From: Trebouxia sp. TZW2008
Taxonomy: Eukaryota > Chlorophyta > Trebouxiophyceae > Trebouxiales > Trebouxiaceae
Direction: 5' to 3'
Assembly (NCBI GenBank): GCA_002118135.1
Contig: BDIU01000103.1
Coordinates: forward strand, 372,001 to 436,000
DNA: 64,000 nt
A program made the translations under genes and the position numbers. The notes beneath the pieces are model-generated. The model had not been told where the DNA came from and did no database searches. It was given only the letters and a program-made list of their open reading frames with translations. Positions 12,417-22,910 of the stretch are shown piece by piece (the stretch's first letter is position 1; each line of letters begins with the position of its first letter).

Positions 12417-15400
12417 CTATCGACCTGATCTAAACGGCCACCAAGACCTATTATGCTGCACATTACTAGAACTTGGCTGAGAGGTTTGACCAGTCTCTGC
12501 ATCTCTGGCATTGCCAGGTTGATTGCTTTGGTCAAGTTCATTTGCTGGTTCAGCAGCTTGATTGCTGCTTTGCGCATTAGGACTCATCACTTGCGATAGC
12601 GACGCACTGACCCTGCTTAGCAATCCACCTGCAACAAGAGCACAACATCTGAGTGTATGAGCCCTATCTAAGTGCCTGAGCTATGTCTGAATGAAGCTGC
12701 AACAGCACAGACTGAAATGCAGAGTAGCACAGGCAGAGATTCCTGTATACTGGCATGCACAAGAGGCAAAGTGAACGATGTCAAATGCAGGGATAGAAAG
12801 CCATCACGTTGCTGCTGGCACATGTCGTACTCTGAATCCTGACGCATCACCACACCTGCATGTTATGCCATGTCACGATGCTTCAACTTGCTCCAGACCC
12901 GCCTCAGTCTGATCTGCCCATGCATGCAAGGCATCTATCCTGGCGTAAAGCTACGAAATAGTGTGACACATCACACACTGCTACTGTCTGACGTGGCGCA
13001 ACATACCTGTATTTCCAGGCGGCTGTATAGACTCTAGCTACAGTGCAGCCAGCAGTCGCACAGCCCCTTCACTATGCTCACCGCCGCTAACAGTGTCAGC
13101 TGCCAACCTCAGGTCAACAGGCTTTTCTTTACACATTTTTGCCAATGCAGCATACCTGTGTTTCCAGGCGGTTGTTGCCTTGACTCAAGCTGCAGTGCAG
13201 CCGGCGCTTGCACAGCCCCTCTACTATGCTCACTACTGCTGGTGTCTGCTGCTGAGACCAGATCAACAGGCGTAGGCACACTTTGCGCCTGTTGACTGTC
13301 CACTTCCAGGACTGCTGTGTATAGCCTGGTCTGGTGTTGCCGCTGGAAGGGACCAAAGCGGCTGGGATTGCTGCCTGATGCTGTATTGGCTGTGCTGGCA
13401 CTGGGGCTATCTGACTGTCCACCATCATTGCCCTGAAGAATGCATATGCGTTTAAGGAAACTCCCTTTGAGTGCGACTTCAGCTTGGTTAAGCTCAATCA
13501 TGCTTGTCCTTATCCCTGTAGACAACGATAGCTAAAGGAACAACAGCAGTGGGGCTCTGACTGTCCAGCCTCCCCTGCATTGCTTTGAAAGACACATGCA
13601 TGTATAGGGGCCTTTGCTCAAGATACAACCCCAGATTGAGCCTGTTGACTGTCCACTTTTAGGACTGCTGAGTATAGCCTGGGCCGCTGGAAGGGCGCAA
13701 AGCGGCTGGGATTGCTGCCTGATATTATATTGGCTGTGCTCGCACTGGGGCTATCTGATTGCCCAGCTTCAGCGCCCTGAACCATACATGCATGGCTCAG
13801 GAAAAGTCATCAACGTCGTGACTTCAGTTTGTGCGACATTGATCATGCCTTTCTTCTTCCGAGTGCTCTGACTGAAGCAACAGCAGTATTGGGGCTGGCT
13901 CAATGTCCAGCCTTCCCTGCATTGCGCTAAAAGACACATGCATTGTCAGTGAACTTGTTGCTTAGAGTGTAGCTTGATGTTGGACCAAGAAGCTGGAGTA
14001 TGTCACTGAGGTTCAAGGGCCAAGCGGGTGGGATTGCTGCCTGTTCTTGTGTTGGCTGTGCTTGCACTTGTGGCTACCTGACTGCCCAGGTTCAAGTGCA
14101 GTGCCCGGGAAGATTCATGTACGTTCAGTGACTTTGTCCAGATTGTGACTTCAACATGTCGCTTCTGTGACAATTGTCTTTTGTTCCTTGAATTTTCCTG
14201 CAGGATCAACTGTGCTTGCACTGGGGCTGTCTGACTGTCCAGCGTGGTTGACAGTGCCCTGCTCAAACTATGCATGAGTTTAAGAATTGTGGCTTCAGTT
14301 TGGTGTCTCGACATTGTCATGCCTTTGCTCTTCCAACTGATGCATTCATTCATTATATTCATTATATTCATTATACACGTAGGCTAGGCAGGCTCAGCAG
14401 GCCGAAATAGGTGCGTACAGAAGCAATCAACTGTCTCCAACCAGTTCATGTGCTAACCTAAACCAGTTTTACTGGACATGAAGGGCGGAGAGGTCCTTGT
14501 GCGCAGTTGACTGCCAAGCAGCAAAAGCAATGGTCGGCCTCTGTCAGCCAGCTTCTGCTGCATTGCCCTACAGACAACATGCGTGTTCAGTAAATCTTCG
14601 TCAAAATTATGGGTTCAGCTTGACACACCGACACTGCCAATCTTTCCGTTTGTCAGTTGCCGCTGAAGCAGTATCAGCACTGAAGCTGGTGGACTGGCCC
14701 GCCTCAACCGCAGTAACCTGAAGGACACATGCAGCCTTGGCAACCATAATTAAGAAATAAGAAGTGAGCTTGCAACATAGGTCAGTTTCTGCGGCTGTCA
14801 GACCGACCCAACTCAGCTGCAGGATATACCCTTGTTCCATGACCTTCATTGACGTCCATGCCTTGAGCCTGTAGTTGCGCTGTCGATCATGTACCTGTTT
14901 GTTGAGCTTCACATTGAAGCAACGTTGTGGCAACAATAGCGTGGTGGTCGAGCAAACATTGTGAGAGTCTTGAAGAAGGACAGACGCCACACATGGGCAT
15001 GGGTACTGACAACAGATTCAGCAAATGGCAAAGGTGTGCAGCAGCAATGCGTCACAACTCACCTGGTCCCCCTGCTTCACGAGATCGCGAGGTACAAGTC
15101 CAGTTGGGCTGTGACGTACTTCTGCTGCACAACTTGCAATGTGCGGGATCTGTTGCCACAAGCCGCGATGCTCAAAACAAGCCTGCCGGTCAGCAAAGGA
15201 CTTGTGCCACACACAACTAGCAATACATGCTAGAAGGTACAATCAATGATCAACATATTATAAGCCATACGCAGGTGGTTGGCTACAGGAAGCGTTGCCA
15301 GGACAAGCAGGCATGTGACCTGCACCAGATGCATGTTTTGCATCGGCATGCAGCAGCCACAGCAGTGCATGTCAAGGCAGGCCAGACATGTTAGTATCAG

Positions 15401-18400
15401 GGAAGTGCGCAATCCCCAAAGCCTTTATGATCCCACAAGAGACATACTGAAAACCTCCCTGGCCCCACCTCCTGGCAAGGAGGATAAATATCCAGAAACC
15501 CTGTCTGCAACAAGTGATGAATTTATGGCTGTGGTGAGCTCATGTCATGAGATGTTCGGCCAAGTCCCACAAAGAGCCTATGTGACCTGCCTCTTCCTCC
15601 CTCCCCCCCCCCAAGCCTCCTTCCTCCCGCCTCAAGCCTGCACGACCCCAGAACAAGACAGCAGTAACACACCTGCGCATCATTGCTGTCTCCAGCTGTC
15701 TTGGGGTCCGTCTGCTGTTTGAATTTACGCGCCAAAGCTAGCTGTTGGCCATCAGGTCCCAGGACCAGGCGAGGCGTGCTGCAGAAGGGCGTCACTGCTG
15801 CAGTGTAGGCCTCAAATTGGGGTGACCCAAAAGCTGGGGAGTTCTGCTGCAGACGCTGAATGTCGTGACGCTGCTGGTTGAGTCCCATCAGCAATCTCTG
15901 CAGGCCAAATGGCTATGTTGACAGTGTGTCAGTGAGTGCAGTGGGCCTTGATTTGCAGTCTGGTTTTGTTGCAGTAGGTCTGTGTGACAGTGTGTCTCAC
16001 TGTGTAGTGTCTTTGATTGCAGCGCCCTATTTGCAGTGGCTCACATAACTCAGCACTGAAGGGGATTTCTGGTGTCTTCTGGTATATAGGCAATTGATGC
16101 CATTTGATGCAACACCAGAGCATACAGGCAGGTATGTGCCTGCAGTGCAAACAGACATGACACCAAGAGCACGAGGGTGAAATGACGAGGCGACTATGCA
16201 AGTGCCAATTGGAGGAAGTGACAGCATGCCTGCAGTATGAGCATGACAAGACACCAACAACATGGGGTGATATGCCAAAGTAATTAGTGCAGGTGCAGGC
16301 ATTTAGCCGTGACATGACATCAGCACTATGAACACGACATGGCATGACCAGTATAAATTGACATGATGAGCAGTAAGATGCGGCTGCAAGCAGCAGGGAG
16401 TGATACGCTACGACAAACTCACCCTGTGCTGGCGCTGCTGTCCATGAATACGTACAGAGCCGGCAAACAGGCCCAGCAGGAAGCAGCCGCCCACCAACAC
16501 ACTGACAGACACACTGATGCCAGGGCTGGTGTGCTTATGCATGCATTGACAACATGTCAGTGCTTTGAGCGTGACATAGCCCCAATCGCATAAGGTGACA
16601 TGGCAAGGCAAATGGTGCACATGCAAGCAGTCAGGATCGACATGACAATGCAAACTTACTCTGTGCTGCCGCTGCTGTCCACGAATTCGTATAAAGCCGG
16701 CAAATAGGCCTAGCAGGAAGCAGCCGCCCACCAACACACTGACAGACACGTTGATGCCGGGGCTGGTGTGGTAGCCAATCCCTCCTCCAGGGGGTGGGCC
16801 AGCTTCTGGGGAAGGTGAGACAGCAGGTGATGCAGCAGCTGCAAGCACAGCAGCATCACAGTTAGTCAACACAGCAGGCCTCGTGATACGCTGCACAAGA
16901 ACGTGTGTGAGAGCCAACGCCGCCTTCTGGAGGCAGGCCAGCTTCTGGGGAAGGTGACGCGACAGGTGATGCAGCAGCTGCAAGCACAACAGTGTCTCAG
17001 TCAAACAGAGAAGATCAGTTTCTGGGGAAGGTGATGCAGCAGGGACGCAGCAGCTGCAAGCACAGCAGCACCACAGTCAACCAGAGAGGGCCAGCTCCTG
17101 GGTGAGCTGGGGGCAGGTGAGGCGCTGGATGCTGCTTGGGCAGCTGCCACACTGGCATTGCTAATTGACAGGGACCCCAAAGTTGCTGAGTCATTGCTTG
17201 CTTATTTTTGTGGTTTGCGAGGCACATATTGTCACACTTGCTGTGCTGCTCAGGCACTTGCTATTGCTGTACCTGGTGAGCTGGGGGCAGGTGAGGCGCT
17301 GGAAGCAGCTGAGGCAGCTGCCACACTGGCGTTGCAGACTAGCTGCTGCTGAGTCATTTGTTGCTGGTTATGATGGTTTGTGAGGCACTTTTTGTCATAC
17401 TTGCTGTGCTGCTCAGGCATTTGCAATTGCTGTACCTGGTGAAGTTGGGGCAGGCGAGGCGCTGGAAGCAGCTTGGGCAGCTGCCACACTAGCGTTGCAA
17501 ACTGACAGGGACCCCAAATTTGCTGATGAGTTGGCGCTGAGCATTGGGATGTTTGGGCTTGTGGTGTTGGGGGTGGTAGTGTTGGGACGGCAGATGTCAG
17601 AATTTCTCGTCAAGTCCCTGCAAGCACATCACAGGTGCATGAGTACATGTAACGGAGTGCAAACTCGGCCAGAGTTGGCACTGAGCATTGGGATGGTGGG
17701 GGTTGTGGTGTTGGGGGTGGTTGTGTTAGGGCGGCAGATGTCAGAGTTCCTTGTGAGGTCCCTGCAACCACACTACAGGCTCAATAGTATGACCAATAAA
17801 ATGCAGATGACACAACTAACAGGATTTAGATTGCAATCCTTGACCCCTATAGACACGCTGCCAACTCCATGGTGTTGGTGATGGGATGCTGACGGCAAAG
17901 GCTGCACAACTGATTGTGTTGACCACTAAACCCTTAAAGAGTGAGGCAAATCCGGCAGGGAATGTACTGTTGGAAGCAGAGGTGCATTCTTACAACATAC
18001 GCTAGGCTGAAGCAGCTGGACTTTATCAGTATGACCATCATTGAAGGGACAGCAGCATGACGTGACTTGCTTCATGCAGCATGTGACAGTGTACAAGCAA
18101 GCTACGTCAATGCATGGACAAAAGTGCCAGGCCAGGTCCACAACAGATGAGCAAAGTCTGCATGTTCAGAAAGAGATGAAGGGCTTACAACTGTTTGAGT
18201 GATGTCATCATACTCCAGGAAGCTGGAACTGAGCCTTCCAATGAATTTCCAGATAAGTTCCTGCACACATGCACCGTAATAAAGATTAGATCTAGGATGT
18301 CTGGGAGAGTCTAGCTTTAATACGCTATATAGCACAGCAACGGGGCATTGTCGGGCCTACAATAATGTTGCACACAGCATACCCTTGATGCAGATCAGAG

Positions 18401-19619
18401 AACATCAGCTGCATTTGAGCATGCAGCGCAGCATCTCAGATTGAGCTTGCTGCAAGCTCTCATCGCAATGCAAGACAACAGTAGTGCCGGTAGTATCAAC
18501 TAGGCCTTGCCAAATGATGGTTGGCCAAGTTGTGGACTTACAATGTTGCCAGGTTGGACATCAAGCCCCAGGTGGTAGGCAGGAAGCCTGTGAGCTGGTT
18601 GTTGGAGACATCCATGGTTTGCAGATTGTTGAGGAAACCCATGACACGCGTCAGAGGCCCTTGTAGCCTGCAGCGTCATGCACCTTGACTCGCTTTCTCT
18701 CAAACATGCATACGCTTGACACATAAAGTGCCCGGGCCCTAACAGCAGAGCAAAAGACCTAGGCATGCATGGGTGCTCCAACAGCAGCTGTGCATAAAGG
18801 TGTCTGGGCTCTTGATCACGAGGCTTTGCGGATCACATTGGCCTTGCACATAAGGCTTCTGTAGTCTGGTACTTATCTGCTGCCTGCTGTTGTGGCATTC
18901 AACAGCTGAAGCTTGCAAGAGCTGCGTAGCTTGGATGCTTCACTAAAACAACTTAGCCCGGAAATGCACGCTGCAGTGTGTATACATGCAGCAGCTGCTT
19001 GTCATGTCAAGCAGGGAAAGCCAACTGGGGAACACAACAAAGCGACAATGAGGCCATTTTGAGCAGGGATCGCAGTTTTATGACATGCTTGCTGCCACAC
19101 GCAGTGCTTTGCAAATTTTGCAGTGAAACATTGCTGAGGCTAATAGCAAGCCTGAAGTGCAATGCAATTTGTCCGTCACTGCAGTTTGTAAGCTATGTAC
19201 CTTTGTCCAGGCAACTGTAAGGTCTGTAGCTGCTGAAGATACACAATATACGGCGACAATATCCTGCTAATCCCAGCAGAGTTGTTGGCTTGAGCTGAAG
19301 GGTCCAAAGCTATGCCAGTGACATGCCAATTGATGCAGCTGAGGCCTTTCCAGTTGCATGTTGGCGGCAACCGTGGACTGCAAGTTGCATAACCACAGGG
19401 GTCTTGATTCAGCTGCCAACCATATGCTGCTTGCTGCGCTTCAGTAGGTAACAGAGCGTTTGTGAAGATGATCAGAGCGTCCACTTCTGTTGCGTTGGTG
19501 GCGCCTGTTGGTGGCACTGACAGTGCTGTGGACGCAAGCGGCAGCGTCTGAGCTAGTGGCGCTGCTGCAAACAGCACTGCCAACAGCGCCTGGCAGGTCC
19601 AGCAGTGTGGACAGCCCAT
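12417..19619 (-). CDS. LRR receptor-like membrane protein with duplicated exons
   Basis: Long minus-strand gene. Exon 19619-19201 gives a signal peptide (ALLAVLFAAAPLAQT) and an LRRNT cap with DPC, PPTCNWKGLSC. LRR exons follow near 18670-18533 (NLQTMDVSNNQLTGFLP), 18260-18190 (NLSGNSLEGSVPASW) and 17990-17932 (STFPAGFASLF). Thr/Pro-rich stalk exons near 17770-17660 and 17620-17505 share the motif RNSDICRPNTTTPNTT. The transmembrane exon is 16838-16660 (VSVSVLVGGCFLLGLFAG), with a second copy at 16525-16423. A cytoplasmic exon near 15900-15693 carries LVLGPDGQQLALARKF. The last exon, about 12630-12417, ends WWPFRSGR. No kinase domain is seen, so it is receptor-like and needs a partner to signal. 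The tail exons between 13000 and 14730 are repeated and partly broken, so the mature tail is uncertain. Exon borders are approximate. Confidence 0.7.
13005..14730 (-). repeat. Array of at least eight diverged tail-exon copies in the LRR gene
   Basis: On the minus strand the unit reads ag, then a core like GQSDSPSASTANTASGSN, and recurs near 14720, 14580, 14265, 14110, 13900, 13785, 13590 and 13435. The copies near 13785 and 13435 are open and most alike (NPSRFAPFQR / NPSRFGPFQR). The copy near 14110 has a one-base insertion and the one near 13900 meets TGA. A second motif (HSRGAVQAPAALQLES) near 13220 is repeated near 13085 with a stop. Confidence 0.75.
14342..14510 (-). mobile_element. 5'-truncated LINE-like 3' end
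   Basis: Shares a block (caatcaactgtctccaacca, then tgctaacctaaacca) with 45048-45230. On + it is preceded by a (ttca)-rich run at 14342-14375, which would be the tail of an element inserted on the minus strand. The better-preserved copy at 45 kb encodes a LINE-type C-terminal peptide. Confidence 0.6.
16423..16838 (-). repeat. Duplicated transmembrane exon in the LRR gene
   Basis: Exon 16838-16660 encodes a Pro-rich stalk (PEAGPPPGGGIGYHTSPG) plus a membrane helix and an Arg-rich stop-transfer (IRIRGQQRQHR). A second copy, 16525-16423, repeats only the helix part (ISVSVSVLVGGCFLLGLFAG, then VRIHGQQRQHR). Both copies keep acceptor and donor sites (donors gtaagt and gtgagt). Confidence 0.8.
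17020..17775 (-). repeat. Stalk-exon duplications in the LRR gene
   Basis: The segment encoding NASVAAAQAASSASPAP occurs three times (about 17503-17440, 17340-17275 and 17165-17100), about 165-170 bp apart. The Thr/Asn-rich stalk segment occurs twice (about 17770-17660 and 17620-17505), differing at only a few positions. Confidence 0.8.
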
Positions 19620-20953
19620 CGTGTGACGGCCTGCGCTAAGCGCGTGAGTTGCTGCGTAGTTCACGATGCTGTCAGTGACTGCCTGAGTGTGCAGTAGTGA
19701 GGAGCTGAAACGGGCTGGACCTGTCCACAGCTGATCAATGCGTTACTTCCTCCTAGCGCCTGCTGACTGGCCACAACCGCTGATGCGTCCTCGTAAGGGT
19801 CCCGTGAAGCCGCAGTGATAATGCCACAACGTAAAATGTAGCAGAAGCCCCTCGGAAAGAGAGCGACAGCGTTTTTCCTGAAGTGTGACCTAACAAGCGA
19901 GATCTCCGGTACTGCTCTCCCTGCCCCCAAGCTCGACCGACGATGTCAAGTCACGGTGCTGCAGACTCGATCTCGAGTAGCGCAATAGATCTCTCGCAAA
20001 CCTGAAGGTGCAGCGCGTGCGCAAGCTGTGTTGCGACACCAAGCACGTCAACGCACGTTGAACGTACGCTGCCCGTTGCTTGGACGTGACTTTTGACACT
20101 GCAAAAGTAGTACAGCATCATGTACTCTCTCTCTCAGGCACGAGCCTTCTGACGTCTATGTAGCCTGCACAAGCTTATTATCAGTGCTTGTATGCCACCA
20201 TCAGCCCAACACAATGCTTGTGATAAATACCAACCATTGCCAATCAATACAGACCATAATATGGCACATACCAGAGACTCCGATGCAGCTTATCTGCAGC
20301 CCCAGCTGAGGGGCCTTACAATGTGAGTCCTGTCGGCTGGGGTAACACTGTTTGGCAGTATATGCTTGACTATGAACACACCTGCAAAGCTACACGCCCA
20401 TACAGGATCCAGCGAAACTTGTGAGGCAGCCTGACGTGACATCGCGCAATTCAACTCTGACAAATTACTGCCATAATCAGTTGCTGCAGCTTAAGCTTGC
20501 AGTACTCATTTTGACTGCACGGCACCAGAATATATGTTACAGACATGCAAGCATGTACAAAACAAGGCTTGCTGCAGCCCCAATCACCACAAACTGTCTG
20601 ATCTGAAGACCTTGAGCATGTGTCAAAATTTATTGAACATCTAGTAGTGAACACAGCATAACAAACTGTACAAACAGGATCCTCAAAGAGCAGCGTGTGT
20701 TCAAACAGCCTCTACAACACGCAGGTCAGAGTTGTGTGCCTGTGCTTGCTGACCTGATTGCACACAAGCACCAAACCCCTCTATTTTATTTCACACATGA
20801 GAGATTGCTTGTGATGGGCAGCAAAGAATAGCATCAGACTAAGCAGAACAGGCTGGCAGTACTGTGATATGTGTTTATGCCATTCAGCAGCTCCAGAAGT
20901 CGTTCACATGGAGTGTGCTGGACAATTGCTCCACTCCAAACATCACAGTGTAT
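19620..20953. other. Intergenic stretch, probable LRR gene promoter
   Basis: Lies between the LRR gene start (19619, minus) and the 3' end of the tail-sharing gene (20954, minus). Open frames at 19661-19930 and 19890-20099 show no recognisable protein. I see no strong repeat or RNA. Confidence 0.5.
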
Positions 20954-21959
20954 TCAGGGCGTCTCAACAACAGCAGTGAACAATGGTCGAGACGGAGTGT
21001 GATTTGGAAAGTGTGGCCTGTATATGACTGTGTTGCCTGCCATCAAAGGACCTGCTGTTGCAGCCGCTGCATTCACAGCTGCATTGTCTGCCTGATTGTT
21101 CGCACTCTGGGCAGCAGGACTGTATGCTGGATTGTCCGAAGTGCGCCAATGCAGCGCCTGAATGCTGCCTGGAGCTGATTCTGCATTGCTGGGCTGACTG
21201 TCAAGGTGTTGGTGCATGTTTGCAAGCAAGCCTGCTGTTGATGTAGCCATGGCAAGGGGCAGGGCAGGTGCACCACTAAGTTGCTACAGCAAAAATGTAA
21301 GGTGTGAGGCTCAGCTCTACTCTTGGCACACAACTTGTCTTTCTGTACAGATGAACAAGCTCATGCAAATATGATAGCCTTGCAGAATACTTGTGTGAGT
21401 TGCAATGGCATGCAACACTTAGAGCAGGCAGCGTTACCTGAGCAGTCTTGATGCTATCGCTGTCTGCAGGATCAGCTGTTGGCAAGCGGATCTTGTGAGC
21501 CACAGCCAGTTCGATTCCATCTGGCCCAACAACCAGCCAGGGCACCTTGCTACTGTGTGTTCGCTCCACCTCAGTCTCACCTGAGCCTTGCATTGCCTCA
21601 TTCTGTGCTGCAAGCCTTTGCTGCACAGCTTCTGCCAGCCGCTGCAGGGCAGAGATTGCTTATAACTTTCGCAAGCTAGGTCAAGCGAGCAGCTAATAGA
21701 TGTTGTGTTCCGACGTGAAGTGTGCAGGCGTTGGGTTTTGTGCTGTTTTGCAGCGCGGCATGACGCAGGCAAAGCTGGACGCAAAGCAAGTTAGTACCCT
21801 TTCTGCAGCTCTCTGTTGAAAAGCTCTGACCACGCTGAGAGACAAGCCAAGCATGACAAAAACTCCTGCGACTACTAGGGCTATGATTGCCACCACTCTG
21901 GTGTTGGCCTGAAAAGGACCGGCACCTGACAGGTCCGGCAGGTCTCCTTTGTAGCTCAT
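20954..21959 (-). CDS. Single-pass membrane protein sharing the LRR receptor's cytoplasmic tail
   Basis: Exons 21959-21798, 21641-21438 and 21283-20954 sum to 696 nt (231 residues), all phase 0. There is no signal peptide. A short N-terminus is followed by one helix (VVAIIALVVAGVFVMLGLSL) near residues 20-42, then a charged stretch (QQRAAERRLAEAVQQRLAAQ), then WLVVGPDGIELAVAHKIRLP near residue 95. That last block aligns with LVLGPDGQQLALARKF in the neighbouring LRR receptor, and both are followed by an Asp/Ser-rich end before a donor at ...AQ. The C-terminal third is Ala/Ser/Asn-rich. It looks like a paralogue of the receptor's membrane and tail half without the LRR part. Function unknown. 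Confidence 0.75.
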
Positions 21960-22298
21960 AGCGCTGCAAAGGCGGTGAGCTCGGTTGTCAAACTGGATAC
22001 AGCCTTGCTCAGCTATGTACACCCTTTTTGGCGGCAGGTAGACGAGGACGCGTTGCACAAACGCTCGTAAAGAACATCAGCCGCTCCAACGCTGCTGCCG
22101 CAGAGCTTGATCAACAAAATCTGAAACGCTTGCTGTGCATTTTGAGGCCATCAGTCAGCATGCTCCGCATGCATGCAGTCTGGCATGCACGATTTTGCAG
22201 TTTGACTTGCGCACAATCTTGTCATTAAAAGCGGTCTTGACTTGCGAACATATAGAGCTGCGTAAATTGCAGAACTTTCAGGCAAGGCAAGGCCAACA

Positions 22299-22910
22299 AT
22301 GCATAGTTGCGCGCATGCATCACTTGGGTCAACTCTCCTTGGCAACCCTAAAGCTTTCCGTGCATCTCCGTGCAATGCTGTCAGGGCGCCAGTCTCCCGG
22401 CGAAGGGTTGGTGTAGTTGCTAAAATCGACACCGGGTACAAAAAGCAGGTCAGCCGGGATCCATGATTATTGATCATCCAGCAGGACGGAGAAGCGGCTC
22501 ACCGCAAGCACTCATGTGGTTAATGCTGTTGACGTCTTTTTCGTGCTGTTTGACAGGCCGACAGTGACGGGCAAAAGTCAACTGTTGAGGATCAACTACA
22601 CGAAGCAGAACTCAACAAAAATGCAAAGTCTTTTGTGAAGGTAAGCACTTTCTTGACCAAATTCATGCAGCAGGACAGATTGTGTTTAACCATAGAGTGT
22701 TGCATGAGGTTCAAGCTTTGTCAGTCGCCAAGCAAGCTGTACATACAGGAATTCAAAGAGGATCTAGGGGCAACAGGAGAGAACAAAACAAAAGAGGACA
22801 AAAAGGAGATCAAGCAGCGTGATGAAGACAACCTGGGTCTTGGACGTCAAAAGCAGGACTTTGACCGGGAACAAGAAAGCAAAGAAATTGGCAAGGAGCT
22901 CAACACCTGA
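22299..22910 (+). CDS. Small highly charged protein, probably plastid-targeted
   Basis: Exons 22299-22448, 22557-22640 and 22749-22910 sum to 396 nt (131 residues), all phase 0 with good splice sites. Residues 1-42 have the make-up of a chloroplast transit peptide and end near RRRVGVVA. The rest is almost entirely charged and hydrophilic (STVEDQLHEAELNKNAKSF, then NKTKEDKKEIKQRDEDN), with no membrane segment and one Cys-free Lys/Glu-rich stretch. I do not recognise the family; the make-up is like LEA-type disordered proteins, but that is only composition. It diverges from the tail-sharing membrane gene, with start codons 340 bp apart. Confidence 0.6.

Noticed and set aside
16408..17004. Continuous 198-codon frame over both transmembrane copies
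   Set aside because: Read-through of an intron between two exons with good splice sites; reading it as one protein would be misleading.
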